Positions 1 through 11,800 of a DNA stretch of 64,000 nt are shown here, in pieces. The stretch is from positions 186,001 through 250,000 of the forward strand of contig JAECUM010092832.1 of NCBI GenBank assembly GCA_016617855.1, written 5' to 3'. A program made the position numbers and the translations under genes. The stretch comes from Megalonaias nervosa. Lineage: Eukaryota > Mollusca > Bivalvia > Unionida > Unionidae. The notes beneath the pieces were generated by a model. That model saw only the letters and a list, made by a program, of their open reading frames with translations. It was not told the origin of the DNA and did no database searches. Position 1 is the first letter of the stretch. Each line of letters starts with the position of its first letter.

Positions 1-1559
1 GAAAAACGATGTTTCTAACACAACTAGGCATTAGGTTAACCTAAAATGTCTTGGAGGTCGATGTATTAGGATGTATTCAGAAATAGCCCCCAAAATGGGT
101 TTCCTACTCGCATTTCAGGCGAAAACGACAAAAACCTCCAGGGGTTAATGAGTTAATTATACAAATCAGTTAACAAAATTCACTTTATATCTTTACTACA
201 GTATTTGCTAATTAACAAAGTCATTGGTATAGCATTTCCAGACAAAGTAACATCAATTCCTAGCCTACATGATTCTCATTACATGTAAACGAAAAAATTC
301 AAACAGTTCTCTCAAGATTCTTATCTGGAACTAATGTATACAATTCTTAGAACTTTCAGAATTCTTGGACAAATTTTGTGTGGGAGAATACTTAAAACAT
401 TGAATTTTGACTGGAAAACACACACCCTTATTTAGCTTAGCCAATTAGGATTAAATTTATCAAACTGCCAAAAGATAACCCATGCCTATCCAGGTTTGAG
501 TAACTCCTCATATTTCTGCACTTTCATAATAAACTGATATCTGGAAAGTTTCATTTTATGATCCTTATTTCAACTGGTATAAAAATTGCTCATCATTTCA
601 ACACTGTCATTTTTAAGGAACTTGGCTTCAAATTCACCTTGTCTCATCCATCTGTCTGACTGTTATTGAACAGACCCTAATCAAAAATCAGTTGTATCCC
701 AAACAGGGATATCAAAACCCATCACAATATAGCGATTTAACATGGTACCTAGACCCTTTCATCAATTTAATTGGTTATGTGTCATGCTGACCCTGCAATG
801 TTCGCTCATTTATGTGTGCCATAACATCTTACAAAATTCACACTGTTACACCCTTTCCCAAGGAAGTTATCACTGCTCAATTTCTTGAGTTATCATTTGA
901 TGATGAAAGCATACAAACTTGTGTCTTAAAACCTAAACATCAGTATGTAAATAATAATTTGCCTTTTTTAAGAATAGAAAACTTTATAATTTTTAAAAAA
1001 ATATTTTAACTGCCATGTTTGCATTATTTTCTTTCTAAAATCAGTTTGAAATTGCCTTGTGCCAGTGATGGATATTATTGTATCTTGGAAATAATTCATC
1101 ATTATATTGTCATTTTTTGTATATCATTGAGCATGTAAATTAAAGAAGATATATAATTCATAGAAAGAATTATGTAGGTCTGAAATGTATGGGACATCGC
1201 TACATTGTGGAATTTATGAAGCGCTGTAAGGTCAAGATTGTTTTCTAACATCGTGAAAATATGAAAAAACTGAAGCAAATATGTAACTAATACATGATGT
1301 TACTGTATGTACATAGACAAATATTAAAACCTTAAATTTCAATCCAATCAAATGATTGTTGTAATGAAGCTAGAAAGTGAGTGGTTATTCCACTCTCTTT
1401 CTAAAATAGATTCACCCCCATAATGTGACGCAATATTTGTTCTTGGCTGTGTCAGTTTGGTTTTAAAAAATGATCTAGTTTGTTGATTTATCAACTCTTT
1501 TGCCTCAGTTTGCCACTGATGACTAGTTGCAGTAATGTTTTATCAGCAATGATGAAATT

Positions 1560-2009
1560 AGGACAAACACTATAGTGTGAAGACACATGTGCATTCATGT
1601 ACATGTTATAGGGGATGTTTTAAACTATTGTTTAGAAATGTTCTTGACCACTACATTACAGTGAAGTCTTGTAAAGTTTTTATAAAATGGTTGTTTAAGT
1701 GGTAGTTGATTAAGTATTTTTTGCAAATTTGCAATTAGAATCTTGTAGTCTAGATACTCCTATACTCCCCATCAGTTAAAATTAATTACACTGTAAAGTT
1801 TCTACCGTGCTATTTAAGTCATATGGGTGAAATACACTGCATATGAACATGATAAGTTTGTACATTTAAAATGTATTTAAAGTATACATACAACACAGAA
1901 TTTCTCTTTTTAAAAAAAATATAACACTTAAAACCAGTGTTAAATGTAAAAAATACTTTTTGAGAAATAGAGAACATAGTTTAAATAAAAGCCAAGGCAG
2001 ATGCTCCTG

Positions 2010-2040
<31 letters not shown>
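1560..2040 (-). mobile_element. Reversed relic of the 1,685-bp DNA transposon seen at 14100-15784
   Basis: Read on the minus strand, about 1560-1860 aligns with roughly 14450-14680. Shared anchors include CATATGACTTAAA, TGTAATTAATTTTAACTGAT and ACATGTACA in the same order and with similar spacing. The copy also ends in a (TA)n run at 2013-2039, in the place where the fuller copy has its long (TA)n. The microsatellite therefore appears to be an ancestral part of the element. I did not find terminal repeats for this copy, so its outer limits are approximate. Confidence 0.6.
2012..2040. repeat. (TA)n microsatellite
   Basis: About 14 TA units in a row, at the edge of the transposon relic. Confidence 0.9.
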
Positions 2041-2041
<1 letters not shown>

Positions 2042-3259
2042 CATTTTCTGCTTTGCTTACACCTCTCTCTGTTCAGTTCTGATTTCTCCACATCCTTCCA
2101 GAGATATCACCATGTCTTCCTAAAATTCAAATCTAGCTTGACTCATGATCAATAATAGTTGTATACACTACTGTTAGCTTTCATCAATTTGCCTAAAATT
2201 TTGTATGGTTCTTAGGGCTTAATCTCTTAGTCATGACCAACACAGGTGTGCCATTAATTAACATTTACCTTTATACTTATATATGTTATTCTCAGATCTC
2301 TCTCTTTTAAAAATCCATGCTTCAAGGACTTAAGTTTCTGATCCTGGACTCTCCTTTTAGATCTGGTGTACATTTTCTTAAATTTTGCAGTTCCCTCTGG
2401 AAATGGACATAATATTGAAATTGCATGTTCACTTTAGTAAGCTGGTGGTGAAATCATCTTAAGAATGTCGTTGTCACTTTTCAAGAAACTTATTAGATTT
2501 TTCTTTTGTTTGCAATTTTGCATGAACCAGTATTGGACTGTTTTTGCAAAAGTTGATTTTTATGACTAATAGCAGTTTTTGACAAACAGTACACACATCA
2601 TGGATTATGGAAAATCCATGTTCCCATTGTGGAAATTATTTTGTCCTTGCTGTTTCAGTCATGAACCTGATATAGTGGTAATTGTGGATGTCCAGTTGTC
2701 ATGACTTATAGTGGATAGATTAAGTTTAGAAAGTCCTTGCAATATAATTGTGTAACACTGGATGTGCACTATATCACATGGAACTTGCTTGTCAGCAGAA
2801 CTATGGTGGTCACACAGTGCCATTTAATATTCAAAGATTCACCCACTAAAACATAGTCACATATATGTATTGCAAGAAATGAAAGATAAATTTCCAAGCA
2901 AAGAGCCCCTTGTTTACTGATAGTAATTTTAATGGATGGAGAAGAGATGCTGCTTTTAAACAAACAAAAGGAAAAGTAATCACATTCTTTGGCAGGTTTC
3001 ATTCCATTATTAAATGAAAAAATGAGAAAAAATGCTGTCATTTATTTTGTCATTCCCCTAGTCACTTTTAAATTGTTTACTTAATATGTTCCTGGACAAT
3101 GATATACACAGTGCTATTTAGCATGCATTGTTTTCAGTTGATACTCATACAGTTTATTTGGTGCAGTACATTTTTGTCACTCCACATGACAGATGTAATG
3201 CAAAACTGTTCTGAATGTCATGCCAATATTGTTTATCATATTACTTGCTAATGTGATAG

Positions 3260-4175
3260 TGTTATGCATATTTAATTTAATTGTTTGTCTGTTAGTTTTA
3301 AATTTTTTATTTCATTACAGGTTATTGTAATGTAACATAGTTTGCTGGACTTGACTTTGTCCAAAATTGAGTTCATTTCTGCTTGACCTGACTGACTTTT
3401 TTTAAAAATTTCATTTATGTAAACAACTAATAATAGCTTCATTATTCTCTATGTGTATGAGCTTATTAACAGAATTATTATTTGGGTAAACAAGAAGGAG
3501 TAAATATGTTGATCAGGGTCAGGGTTTTGGAGATTCCTAAGTGAATTTTGTAGGCTATTGTGTTGTAAATAAACAAGACTCATTAGATCATTCTAGAAGG
3601 TTATTTTCCATTAGGTAATGGTTGTTTTTAGAAAATGCTAATTGTGACCTGAGGTCAGACAGAGAACTATATTATCTTGTGACTGAGGATTTTACCAGTC
3701 ATGCTTTAGCACTTTAAGTTGTATTATGCTGTGACCAGTTTGGGATGAATTTTATTTTCTTCAAATTATTGAATTCAAGTGATTATATTCCTTGGAAATA
3801 CAAAAGTGCTCTGATAAAATTCTTAGATAAAGACATTCATTGGAATTTATACTGAATTCAAACCTGGAATAACATTTCCGTGATTCAACAAGAGACTGTT
3901 GATACATCAGTACTTCGTAGGCCATAACAGACACATCATCGCCTTCAGTTTTGGATCTCTTTGGGACTTGAACTGAATTTTATTCAGGACTTTTTATTAC
4001 TAGGACTTGTGTCTTTAATTCTTCGATTATTTTTGGATTTAATTCGCAATACAGTAAGTTCTTTTTTCTCATTTCTCACTTTGCGTTCTAAGGAAATAAA
4101 TTATTTGTTAATTTTACAAAACTTGTTGTCTTCACTCTTTTCTGTTACTTATTTTAAGAGCATCAACTCGTAACA
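3260..4175 (+). mobile_element. Solo LTR, copy 1 (TGTTATG...CGTAACA), target duplication ATAG
   Basis: The 916-bp block starts TGTTATGC and ends CGTAACA, a TG...CA terminus with short inverted ends. It is flanked on both sides by ATAG (3256-3259 and 4176-4179), a 4-bp target-site duplication. It matches 47752-48664 along its length. Shared anchors include GTTATTGTAATG near the start, a CATCATCGCCTTC / CGTCATCGCCTTC stretch, GGACTTG-rich sequence, GGAAATAAATTATTT and CTTGTTGNCTTCACTCTTT near the end. No internal gag-pol is present, so it is read as a solo LTR left by LTR-LTR recombination. The 3961-4173 open frame is part of the LTR and is not taken as a gene. Confidence 0.8.
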
Positions 4176-4179
4176 ATAG

Positions 4180-5960
4180 ATTTTGACCTGATTATCCTTT
4201 ATAGGAAGTTGATGTGAATACAAATTAAATATTTTGTTGCCATAGAAAACGTACTAAATGTTTATTTATAAAGGGTTCAGCAATTAGGCCAACAATGAAA
4301 TTACCGGTACCTAATCTTTTGGAACCAAAAGTTAGCTTCAAGTCACATAAACAAAGAATGGACTCCAAAGGTAATTAAAAGCAATCATAATTCAAGGTTA
4401 ATACCTGTAGATATGCATGGTACATGGCATAGATAAAGGTTGGAGCCACTTAGCATGTGCAGAAGGGGAAATAAAATGTTTTTTTTTTCCTGTTTTGCAA
4501 TAGAAGTTAATTTCTCTCATAATTGTCTTTTGCAATTTAATCAAAATGTTTACCATTATGCAAACTTAGTTGTGAAATGAGTATTTCAGGTACATACAAT
4601 TGTTTCAGTATTTACTGTACAATAAATAGCATCCATTTTTGTACATCAGGTTGGTTTTAGCATTATGTGAGAGGAATTTCTTGCTATTTATACTTACTTT
4701 CCATTCTTTAACTTGTATTATTTTATGCATAAGCTAAACACATATCTATCAATAATACCTTTTATATGGCCTCATATAGCTGAGCCATTTGTTTGCCAAG
4801 GCTATACAATCTATCTCTAGTTGCATTGATTGCTATTAACTCATTCAACAATGCACACTGGTAAATCGGTCTAGGAACAATAACTCCAACTCAACATTGC
4901 AGACCAGTATTCTGGTCTAAATATATATGTCACATTTTGACAGTATATTCTCTGATTGTTCAGTGTCGGGTTTAGCTTATTTGTCAGTAATTATTTTGTA
5001 GTATGATTCATTTGCATACCAGTTGGATATATTCCGACTTTAAGGTAGGTTGTTAATAAGATGGGGAGGGGGGCCAATCAGTAATTGTAAATCTTTGTAG
5101 TCACCTATAGTACAAGTCATGTGGGTCATGCATGTGCATTTACTCATTTTAAATTAAATATTAATTATTTTTTAAATCTTACACTACTTTTCTTTAACCA
5201 GAGTCTATTCAATCCTGATATTTGAATGATCTGCACTTAACTATCATCAAGAAACTTCCCGACGAAAATTATCGATCTCTAAACTTTCTGAAGCTTTAAG
5301 TTTGTATATGTTAATTATGGCTAAGCTATGTGTCACATGGATCAAAAGTTACGGTGCATGATCTTACACTTTCTCATTTTTGCATTTAATAAACCCATCT
5401 TGTTACAAAGAAAGATGCAGTTTTAGAAAAGAATAAAGCCTGTAATCTGTGATGCATGTACTGTATAAACTCTTGAAAAGTGAATAAGTGAATAGGTTAG
5501 TTCTTGTTCAACTTGACGAGTGTGATGCAAATTTTACTTGGCTGAACTCAATATTTCAGTTATGTCAGGCTATTAATGTCAGCACAGGACTCTTAGTTTG
5601 GGGATAGGCAGCCCAGGCATTCAGATACCTTGAGAGAGCTCTATTTTTTTAGAGGTAATTGTCTAATTTTTGTTGTTTTTTGGACAGTCAAGTCTATATT
5701 TGGAAGAAAAATATTTATTGTTTAATTTGAAACTATGAGTTGTTCCCTCAACATTAAGTGAACATGATGGATTGAAGTACAGTCATAATATTGTGCGTTT
5801 TCCAGAATAAATCATGTTTTATCTCAGAGGAAAACTTGAGAGGATTTCCTCAAATGTGAGGAATTCCTGAACTCTTGGTGTATAAATTAAGAAGTTATTT
5901 TTAGCACTACTGATCATTGACCATATGAGCTTATGGAATGGTTTCTGTTATCCACATGTC
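4180..5960. other. Non-coding AT-rich stretch
   Basis: No open frame of note, no recognisable repeat family and no splice-bounded coding similarity were seen. Confidence 0.6.
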
Positions 5961-5962
5961 TG

Positions 5963-6800
5963 TTAGCAAAAGTTTGTTATCATTACTCCTCCTACACGTT
6001 TGGAGGATTGCCTTAAAACTTTGCACACACATTTATCTCATGGTCTAATTGGTCCTAAATGAAAATGGTGCTGCGTGGACATCCAATATGGCCACCAAAA
6101 TGGCCATCTTGATAATCTTATGACTGCTCCTGAATAGATGATCATATCTTCATGGGTTTTCATGAAAAGACTTCTCATGATGTCTGTTTGGTCTTAAATG
6201 AAAATGTTGCTGTTGATATGTCCACTGTGGTTGCCACAGCAGTCATCTTTAAAATCTTATCATTGCTGCTCCTCCTGAAGGGATGGTCATATCAACATTT
6301 TTTCTCTATTCTGTAAATGACTTCTTATAACATCTTATTGATGCTAAATAAAAATGGTGCCAGTCTAATGTCCAATTTGTCTATAATAGCAGCCATCTTG
6401 ACAATTTTATCTCCACTCACATTAATGGATGGCCGTATCAATATGGGTTTTTCACTGAAAGACTCTCTATAATGTCTGCTTGATCCTGAATGAAATGGTG
6501 TCAATCTGATGTCCAATAATTTTGCCATGGCAGCCATCTTGAAAATTTTGTTATTGGTGCTCCTGATGAATGGATGGTCATATCAACATGGGATTTTAAC
6601 AGAAAGACTTACTGTGTTGTCAGATTGGTCCTAAATCAGAATGGTGCCAATATTACTTCCAGCAACCATCATCTGTCACCTGACATCCAGTAGCACAAGT
6701 TTGTTATCATTTCACATCCTAAACTACTTGGAGGATTGCCTTGAAACTTTACACACACACATTTATCCCGTGGTCTAGTTGGTCACCATCAAAATAGTAG
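5963..6800. repeat. Tandem array of ~142-bp units (array 1)
   Basis: Each unit carries a GGTCCTAAATGAAAATGGTGC-like anchor, then a GACATCCAATATGGCCACC-like segment, ATGGCAGCCATCTTGA, a TTATTGCTCCTCCTGAATGGATGGTCATAT-like segment and a TTTTCACNAAAAGACTTCTTAT-like segment. Anchors begin near 6051, 6190, 6331, 6482 and 6627, giving periods of 139-151 bp. A distinct leader (AAGTTTGTTATCATT ... GGAGGATTGCC) stands at about 5968 and again at about 6697. A second leader copy therefore follows the fifth unit, right where the DIRS relic begins. The minus-strand open frame at 6325-6537 is only this repeat read through. Confidence 0.85.
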
Positions 6801-8480
6801 AAACACCTAATGTGCTGTTGTCAGAACCATGCATAAAAAAATGGGTTTAAGGATCTTATTGAAAACCCTTGGAGCAGAGGAAAACCCAGTGGGTAATAAC
6901 ACAAAATGAAAAATTTGGCCATTCCAAGTAAACTTTGAAAGTTTCAGATAATCTACTGGTATATGTATCAGAATACTAAAGTAAGCATTCTTCAAATCAA
7001 TAGTTGTAATTTTCTTGACTGAGGTCTAAAGCAACTTTAAATGTTTCTTTTTGCTTGAAATGTTCATGATGAACAAATTTATTACAGCTGTTTCAGGTTA
7101 ATAATTGGTAGAAATTTCCCATTGAATTTGGGAATAATGATAGAAACAAATTTATTACTCTCCCAAATGGATGGAACTTGAAATTTTTTGGATAGCAGTT
7201 CATTGATTTCATTACTAGTAATGGTTTTCTGTTCATCTGGAAAAGGAATTTCTTTTGGAAAAGAAAACGAATGGAAAATCATGGAACTATTTTGTACCAT
7301 GAGACAGTCTGTAAAATCCATGGAACACTTGTGAAATTGTTCCATACAGTAATACAGTGCTTTAGGTTCCCAAAAGAAATTACTTCCGTGGGTTTTCATT
7401 TGCAGCCTCATTTGGGGTACTGGTATAAGCAGCTGTCCTTCCTCTATTGGCATTCTGGTATTGGTACCAGTCATTGCTTTGAACATGGTAGGGTTGAGAG
7501 GGATATCATGTCCTGGTTGTAACTCTTGAACTGTCATGGTACCACTGCCCCCTAGCTCCACTGCCTCTACTGAATCCCCTGTAAGTCTGACTAATTTTAT
7601 TTTGTTTGTGCAAAATCTCTGTCACATCTTTTAATTTTTAGCAAAATCATCCCCAAAAAGGCATAGATGATATGGTGGTGTTCATATTGCAAAGATTTGA
7701 ATATTTCTTAAGTGAGGAGATATCATGTATGTCCTTCAAAAGAGATCAAAGGTACTGGACCTGCCTCATGAGAATACCAGCATCAGAAATTACAGATTTT
7801 GCTTCAGCATTAGTGGCAATTTGTGATTTTATTAAAGTCTGCTAATTTGACAGTTGCCATAATACCTGCTGCAATGAGGTACTGCATATCCCTAAAAGGC
7901 CTTGTCATAAGAATGAATTCTTTTACTTATATCATTCCAAATTTCTTGATTGACTAGTGGGGGGGGCAACCTGTCGCAATTTTCTGGGATCTTGTACTTC
8001 AGTACAGTCTCATTGGTTGCACACGTAGAAGTGCATGCAGCAGTAATCAACTCTGCCAAAGTTTTAGAAATGGGCTCCTTTTTGGGAAGCTTTTAGCTTG
8101 GGCAACTGCCGCATACTATCAGTATTGCTTGTAGAAAGACCATTGTGACCTGGTTGTAAACCATCAAATGATGCCCCATTTATTTTGCCACTGAAAAAAA
8201 TTTGCTTAGATGGTCTACTTCGATCAACCCCTGCAGGGTAATATCAGTGTGATTATATGGCCCTTCATTTTCAGCTTCAGAATGCATTTCTGAGAGACTT
8301 TTACCAAAAATGCTATAAATTTATTTGTCATCAACCATATTTGGAGGCATTTCATTTAAGCCAGAGTTTTTCTTCAAAGCCTCAGTGTCTGTTACAGACA
8401 ATTTAAGTTGATGAGACTGGACTTCTTTGACCGTTCGACATTTTCATACATTTTGGCCACCATAACAAGCTTGCATTTTG
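6800..8480 (-). mobile_element. DIRS-like retrotransposon relic, gag tail and reverse transcriptase N-terminal part
   Basis: On the minus strand, 7130-6810 reads as the start of a DIRS/tyrosine-recombinase retroelement reverse transcriptase. It shows FNGKFLPIINLKQL, then after a frame break KNAYFSILIHIPVDY and LLPTGFSSAPRVFNKILKP, matching the family pattern of a D/N-AYF-IPIH motif followed by LPFGLSSAPRVFTK. Upstream of it (7082-7561 and on to about 8480) lies gag-like sequence with an arginine-glycine tail, broken by several stops. RNase H and recombinase parts are absent: the relic stops at the end of the ~142-bp array. It is dead and sits directly upstream of SGPL1 in the opposite orientation. 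Confidence 0.75.
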
Positions 8481-8743
8481 CCACCTTTTGAACCTTAGTC
8501 ACAACAGATTTCAGTTGTGTTTGTTTCTTATTTGGAGTCAAAAGGTCAGATGTACTAAAATTGTATTCAGTAAAAATTATATACTATTTTTAAAAAGATT
8601 ATATACTCATAGCAGGAAAACGCGTGTAACATATTTCAGATTTAAGACCTCAGGTGAGTGGAGTCCGAAAGTGATAGTTGATATTGCCAGATTCCGTCCT
8701 CCCACCTTGCACTGATGTTCAACTAAATTTATCTGCTCCCTAG

Positions 8744-8851
8744 AAAAGAATAAATGGAGTGTACATGACCATCAATAGTGCAGGGTTTCCAAGTGGAGAT
8801 CCAGTGACCTGGAATCAACTGATTCATCCGAATACTCATCATATGGTTGAG
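8744..8851 (+). CDS. SGPL1: SGPL1 coding exon 1 with start codon at 8765
   Basis: A polypyrimidine-poor but acceptable acceptor (CTGCTCCCTAG) ends at 8743 and a GTATTT donor starts at 8852. The ATG at 8765 opens 29 codons, with an in-frame TAG just upstream at 8741, next to the acceptor. The exon ends ...HHMVE in phase 0, and the next exon begins PYIDL. Human SGPL1 has AFE joined to PYLE at the same place, where its own exon border falls to my knowledge. With this exon the active-site residues fall at a constant offset from human numbering, which supports the choice. The base at -3 is T, a weak start context. The 5' untranslated part before 8744 is not placed. Confidence 0.72.
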
Positions 8852-11800
8852 GTATTTTTTTATCTAGAAAAGTACTAGCTATGCTGTAGTACATGTGGTA
8901 GTATGACATCATTAAAATTAGTTTATTCCCCTCCCCCCGTTAAACCCTATGTGTTTAAAGTTGGGCATTATGTGAAAAGCATGGGAATCTAATTGTGAAA
9001 AGTGAAATTTGTTAAAGTATACATTTTCCAAAAAAACACAACTTTTATTCCCACATATAAGACACACTATGTTTTTGAAAGACATTGCATTATTTTGTAT
9101 GCCCTAGTATGAACATTGTCATGACAAGTAGTGTGACCCTTATCTGTCTGTCACACCATGGTTAAGCTTTGTCTTCTGTCAGTTTTGAGGCAGGGGTGTG
9201 GCATTCATATTGCTGAACACATTTCTTATTTGAAATGCAATTGTACCCTTCCTGACAGCATTATATTTTAAAATATCTTTTTCAGCCGTACATTGATCTA
9301 ATACTACCATATTTGGAAGAGGTCAGAGTTGTGGTCAACAATGTATGCAGGGAACTGGAACCATGGCAGATTATCCTTATTACAGTTGGACTTACTCTTG
9401 TTGTGTCATCAGTCTATGACTTTCTTTTCAATCAGGAAGAACGTAAGTATCAAACCTATTGTGAAAGAAGTTTAGCAATATTGTCTCTGATAATTTAATT
9501 GAAAGAAACATGGACCATTAAATTCTGCCAGTCTGTGTATACTCACATTGTAAGTTACATCTGTGCACACATGCACAGTGCACCCTGTTTTGGACTGGTG
9601 CAAATAAAACGTCAGCAGAAAGGTGCTTTGTATTGAGTGGCTGTGCTCCCAAATTTGATACTGGTGCCACTGTGTACCTGTTATACCTAAAACTAAGTCT
9701 TTAACCATTCTGTGTGTATGCGTGGAATTATGTGCCAGGGCTGTACAATTTTTCACATGCTGTTGAATATAAAGTCTTAGATCATAGTCTTTGTCAAAAG
9801 AAATCTTTGTGATAATAGATTTATGACTCAGTAACATTATACAGTACATGTAAGCAAATTCTATATACATGCTGTGTGGTGAAATTAAATGGGGGACTGG
9901 AGTAACCAGACCATGGTTGAGTCATGTGTCTAAATGATAACACAAAACTTGAGCTGAAAACTGAGATTTTGTTTTTGACCAGTGGATTGCTTCAGTGGCC
10001 TAAGTGGTTATAGCATCCGCCTCGGATGTGGGAGGTTACAGGTTCAAACCCTGGCTGAGTCATACCAAAGGCTTATAAAAATGGTACTAGCAGCTGCCTT
10101 GCTAGATGCTCAGCATTAAGAGGTTAGCATTAGGATTGGTTGGCCTGGTGTCAAGATAACGTGACTGGGTGAGACATGATGCTACATGTCTGCGGCATGA
10201 TGCCCAGTGCCTGACATCACTGTAAAGTGCCACACTGCAGACATTGTAGGGATCTGACTAGAATTTTTAAAGCTGTGTTAAAAACACACACACACTTTTT
10301 AACCAATGAAGTCCAGTCCTCATATGATGGAAGCTTTTATAAAGCATGACACTCCTCCTTAAACTCAGAATCATCAATCAAATTTGATAACTTAGGGTAT
10401 TCTTTTAAATTTAACATGCCATTAGTGGAGCCAATAAGATCAGGAAATTCCATGATTCTGATGTAATGGTACTCCAAAAAAAGTAACTGACTTAAACATT
10501 GTTGGACTTGGACCTTGAGTTGAAAAACTATTTAATATTGGGCCAGGAATTCAGAAATGAAAAACATAGGAAGGTTCATGTGTGCTTATTTGTACTTGTT
10601 ATTTATAGCTCATCTGGCTTGTTTATGGTATGGTCCTGCATTGGTCATCAATCCATTAACGTTTGCTCACAATAACACTATAGGCCATCTTCTGGCTCTA
10701 ATTTTTATCCAACATGAACTTCAGGTTTATAAAATTAGGATCTTGAATATTAGCAAGAGCTGTGCATATTAATGAGGTGTTATTGACTCTCATTGGCTGA
10801 GCTTTTTACCACTCGGGAAACCATATTTGTTTTCCAGTTTGGGTAAAACCTGGAATATATGCTTATATCATCAAAATCTCTGAAAATTTCAATCTTTGCA
10901 AAACAATGAGGTTTTATAGCACCTGATTGACTCGGCATGTTACTGCTTAGAAAGTCATAATTTTTTTAATCCAGTTGGATCAGACTTGGTATAGAAGCTT
11001 ATATCCTTAAAATCTTGCAAGATATAAAAAATGAGATCCACACATATTATTAAACTGATTTTTCATCTGATTGACAAATCTTTACCTCTTTACTGTATTT
11101 CTGATATAATTTTGAGTGAACTTGGTAAATGGTCTATCAAGATCACTGATAGGTAGAATTATGAACATGATCAATGCATATTGGTGAGGTGATATTACAT
11201 CGGATTGCCCGAACCTATAAATGCTTTATAGGCTGTAAACAAGCTTCATCAGATAGCCACCTTAGCTGATTGGAAGACTCAAACCCACATGGACAGAGGT
11301 GAGATGGTAGTGATGTGTAAAGGTGAGCACCTTAGACCACTTGGCCTCCCGGTGCACCCATTAAGTTTAGTAAGTAGGCTTCTATAATCAGTACATCCAA
11401 CAAGTTTTGCTATGTGTAAGATCTTCACTTATTAATAAAATCCAATGCAGCTATAGTTTTCAGTTCATAAGCTATAATCAGTTTTCTCTTGTTTTGCAGA
11501 CCTTTCTCCTCTCTTTAAGAAAAGTAAAAGAAGTAACCATGTTATTGACTATTAAGAATTAATTATCATTAGAGGCAACATATCACCTAAAGGGGAAACT
11601 GCAAGGACTACAGATTTTTTAGAAATCTGCACCAGTTGTGCTAATTCTCACACTTTTAACCCCCATCTTATTGTCAGTCCATCCAGTAATGAGATCAGAG
11701 TACACTAGAATTTCAGTCATGTGAATGCTCATATTGTCATTGAAATCATCATCTTCTCTTCTGGCCTTCACGAATTCATCAAATGATTTTATTTTCTCCA

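Larger units (their letters stand above)
1..3259. other. Upstream AT-rich region, no gene recognised
   Basis: I see no convincing coding sequence here. The open frames at 812-1009 (+) and 2769-3041 (-) have no recognisable motif and look like chance. The stretch from about 1560 to 2040 is a transposon relic listed separately. Any non-coding first exon or promoter of SGPL1 could lie here or further upstream, but nothing in the sequence fixes one. Confidence 0.6.

Noticed and set aside
3961..4173. A 70-residue hydrophobic protein
   Set aside because: It lies inside a solo LTR and is not conserved as a frame in the second LTR copy.
5963..6800. A CRISPR array
   Set aside because: The repeats are ~142 bp, direct and imperfect with no constant short repeat and spacer pattern, in a eukaryotic genome.
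9313..9498. A separate small gene starting with TTG at 9313
   Set aside because: It is SGPL1 coding exon 2 read into intron 2; the GTAAGT at 9443 ends the coding part.
9996..10060. A tRNA gene
   Set aside because: A and B boxes are present, but no acceptor stem pairing or plausible anticodon arm was found, and the same sequence recurs with a long shared body at 30806, as a SINE does.
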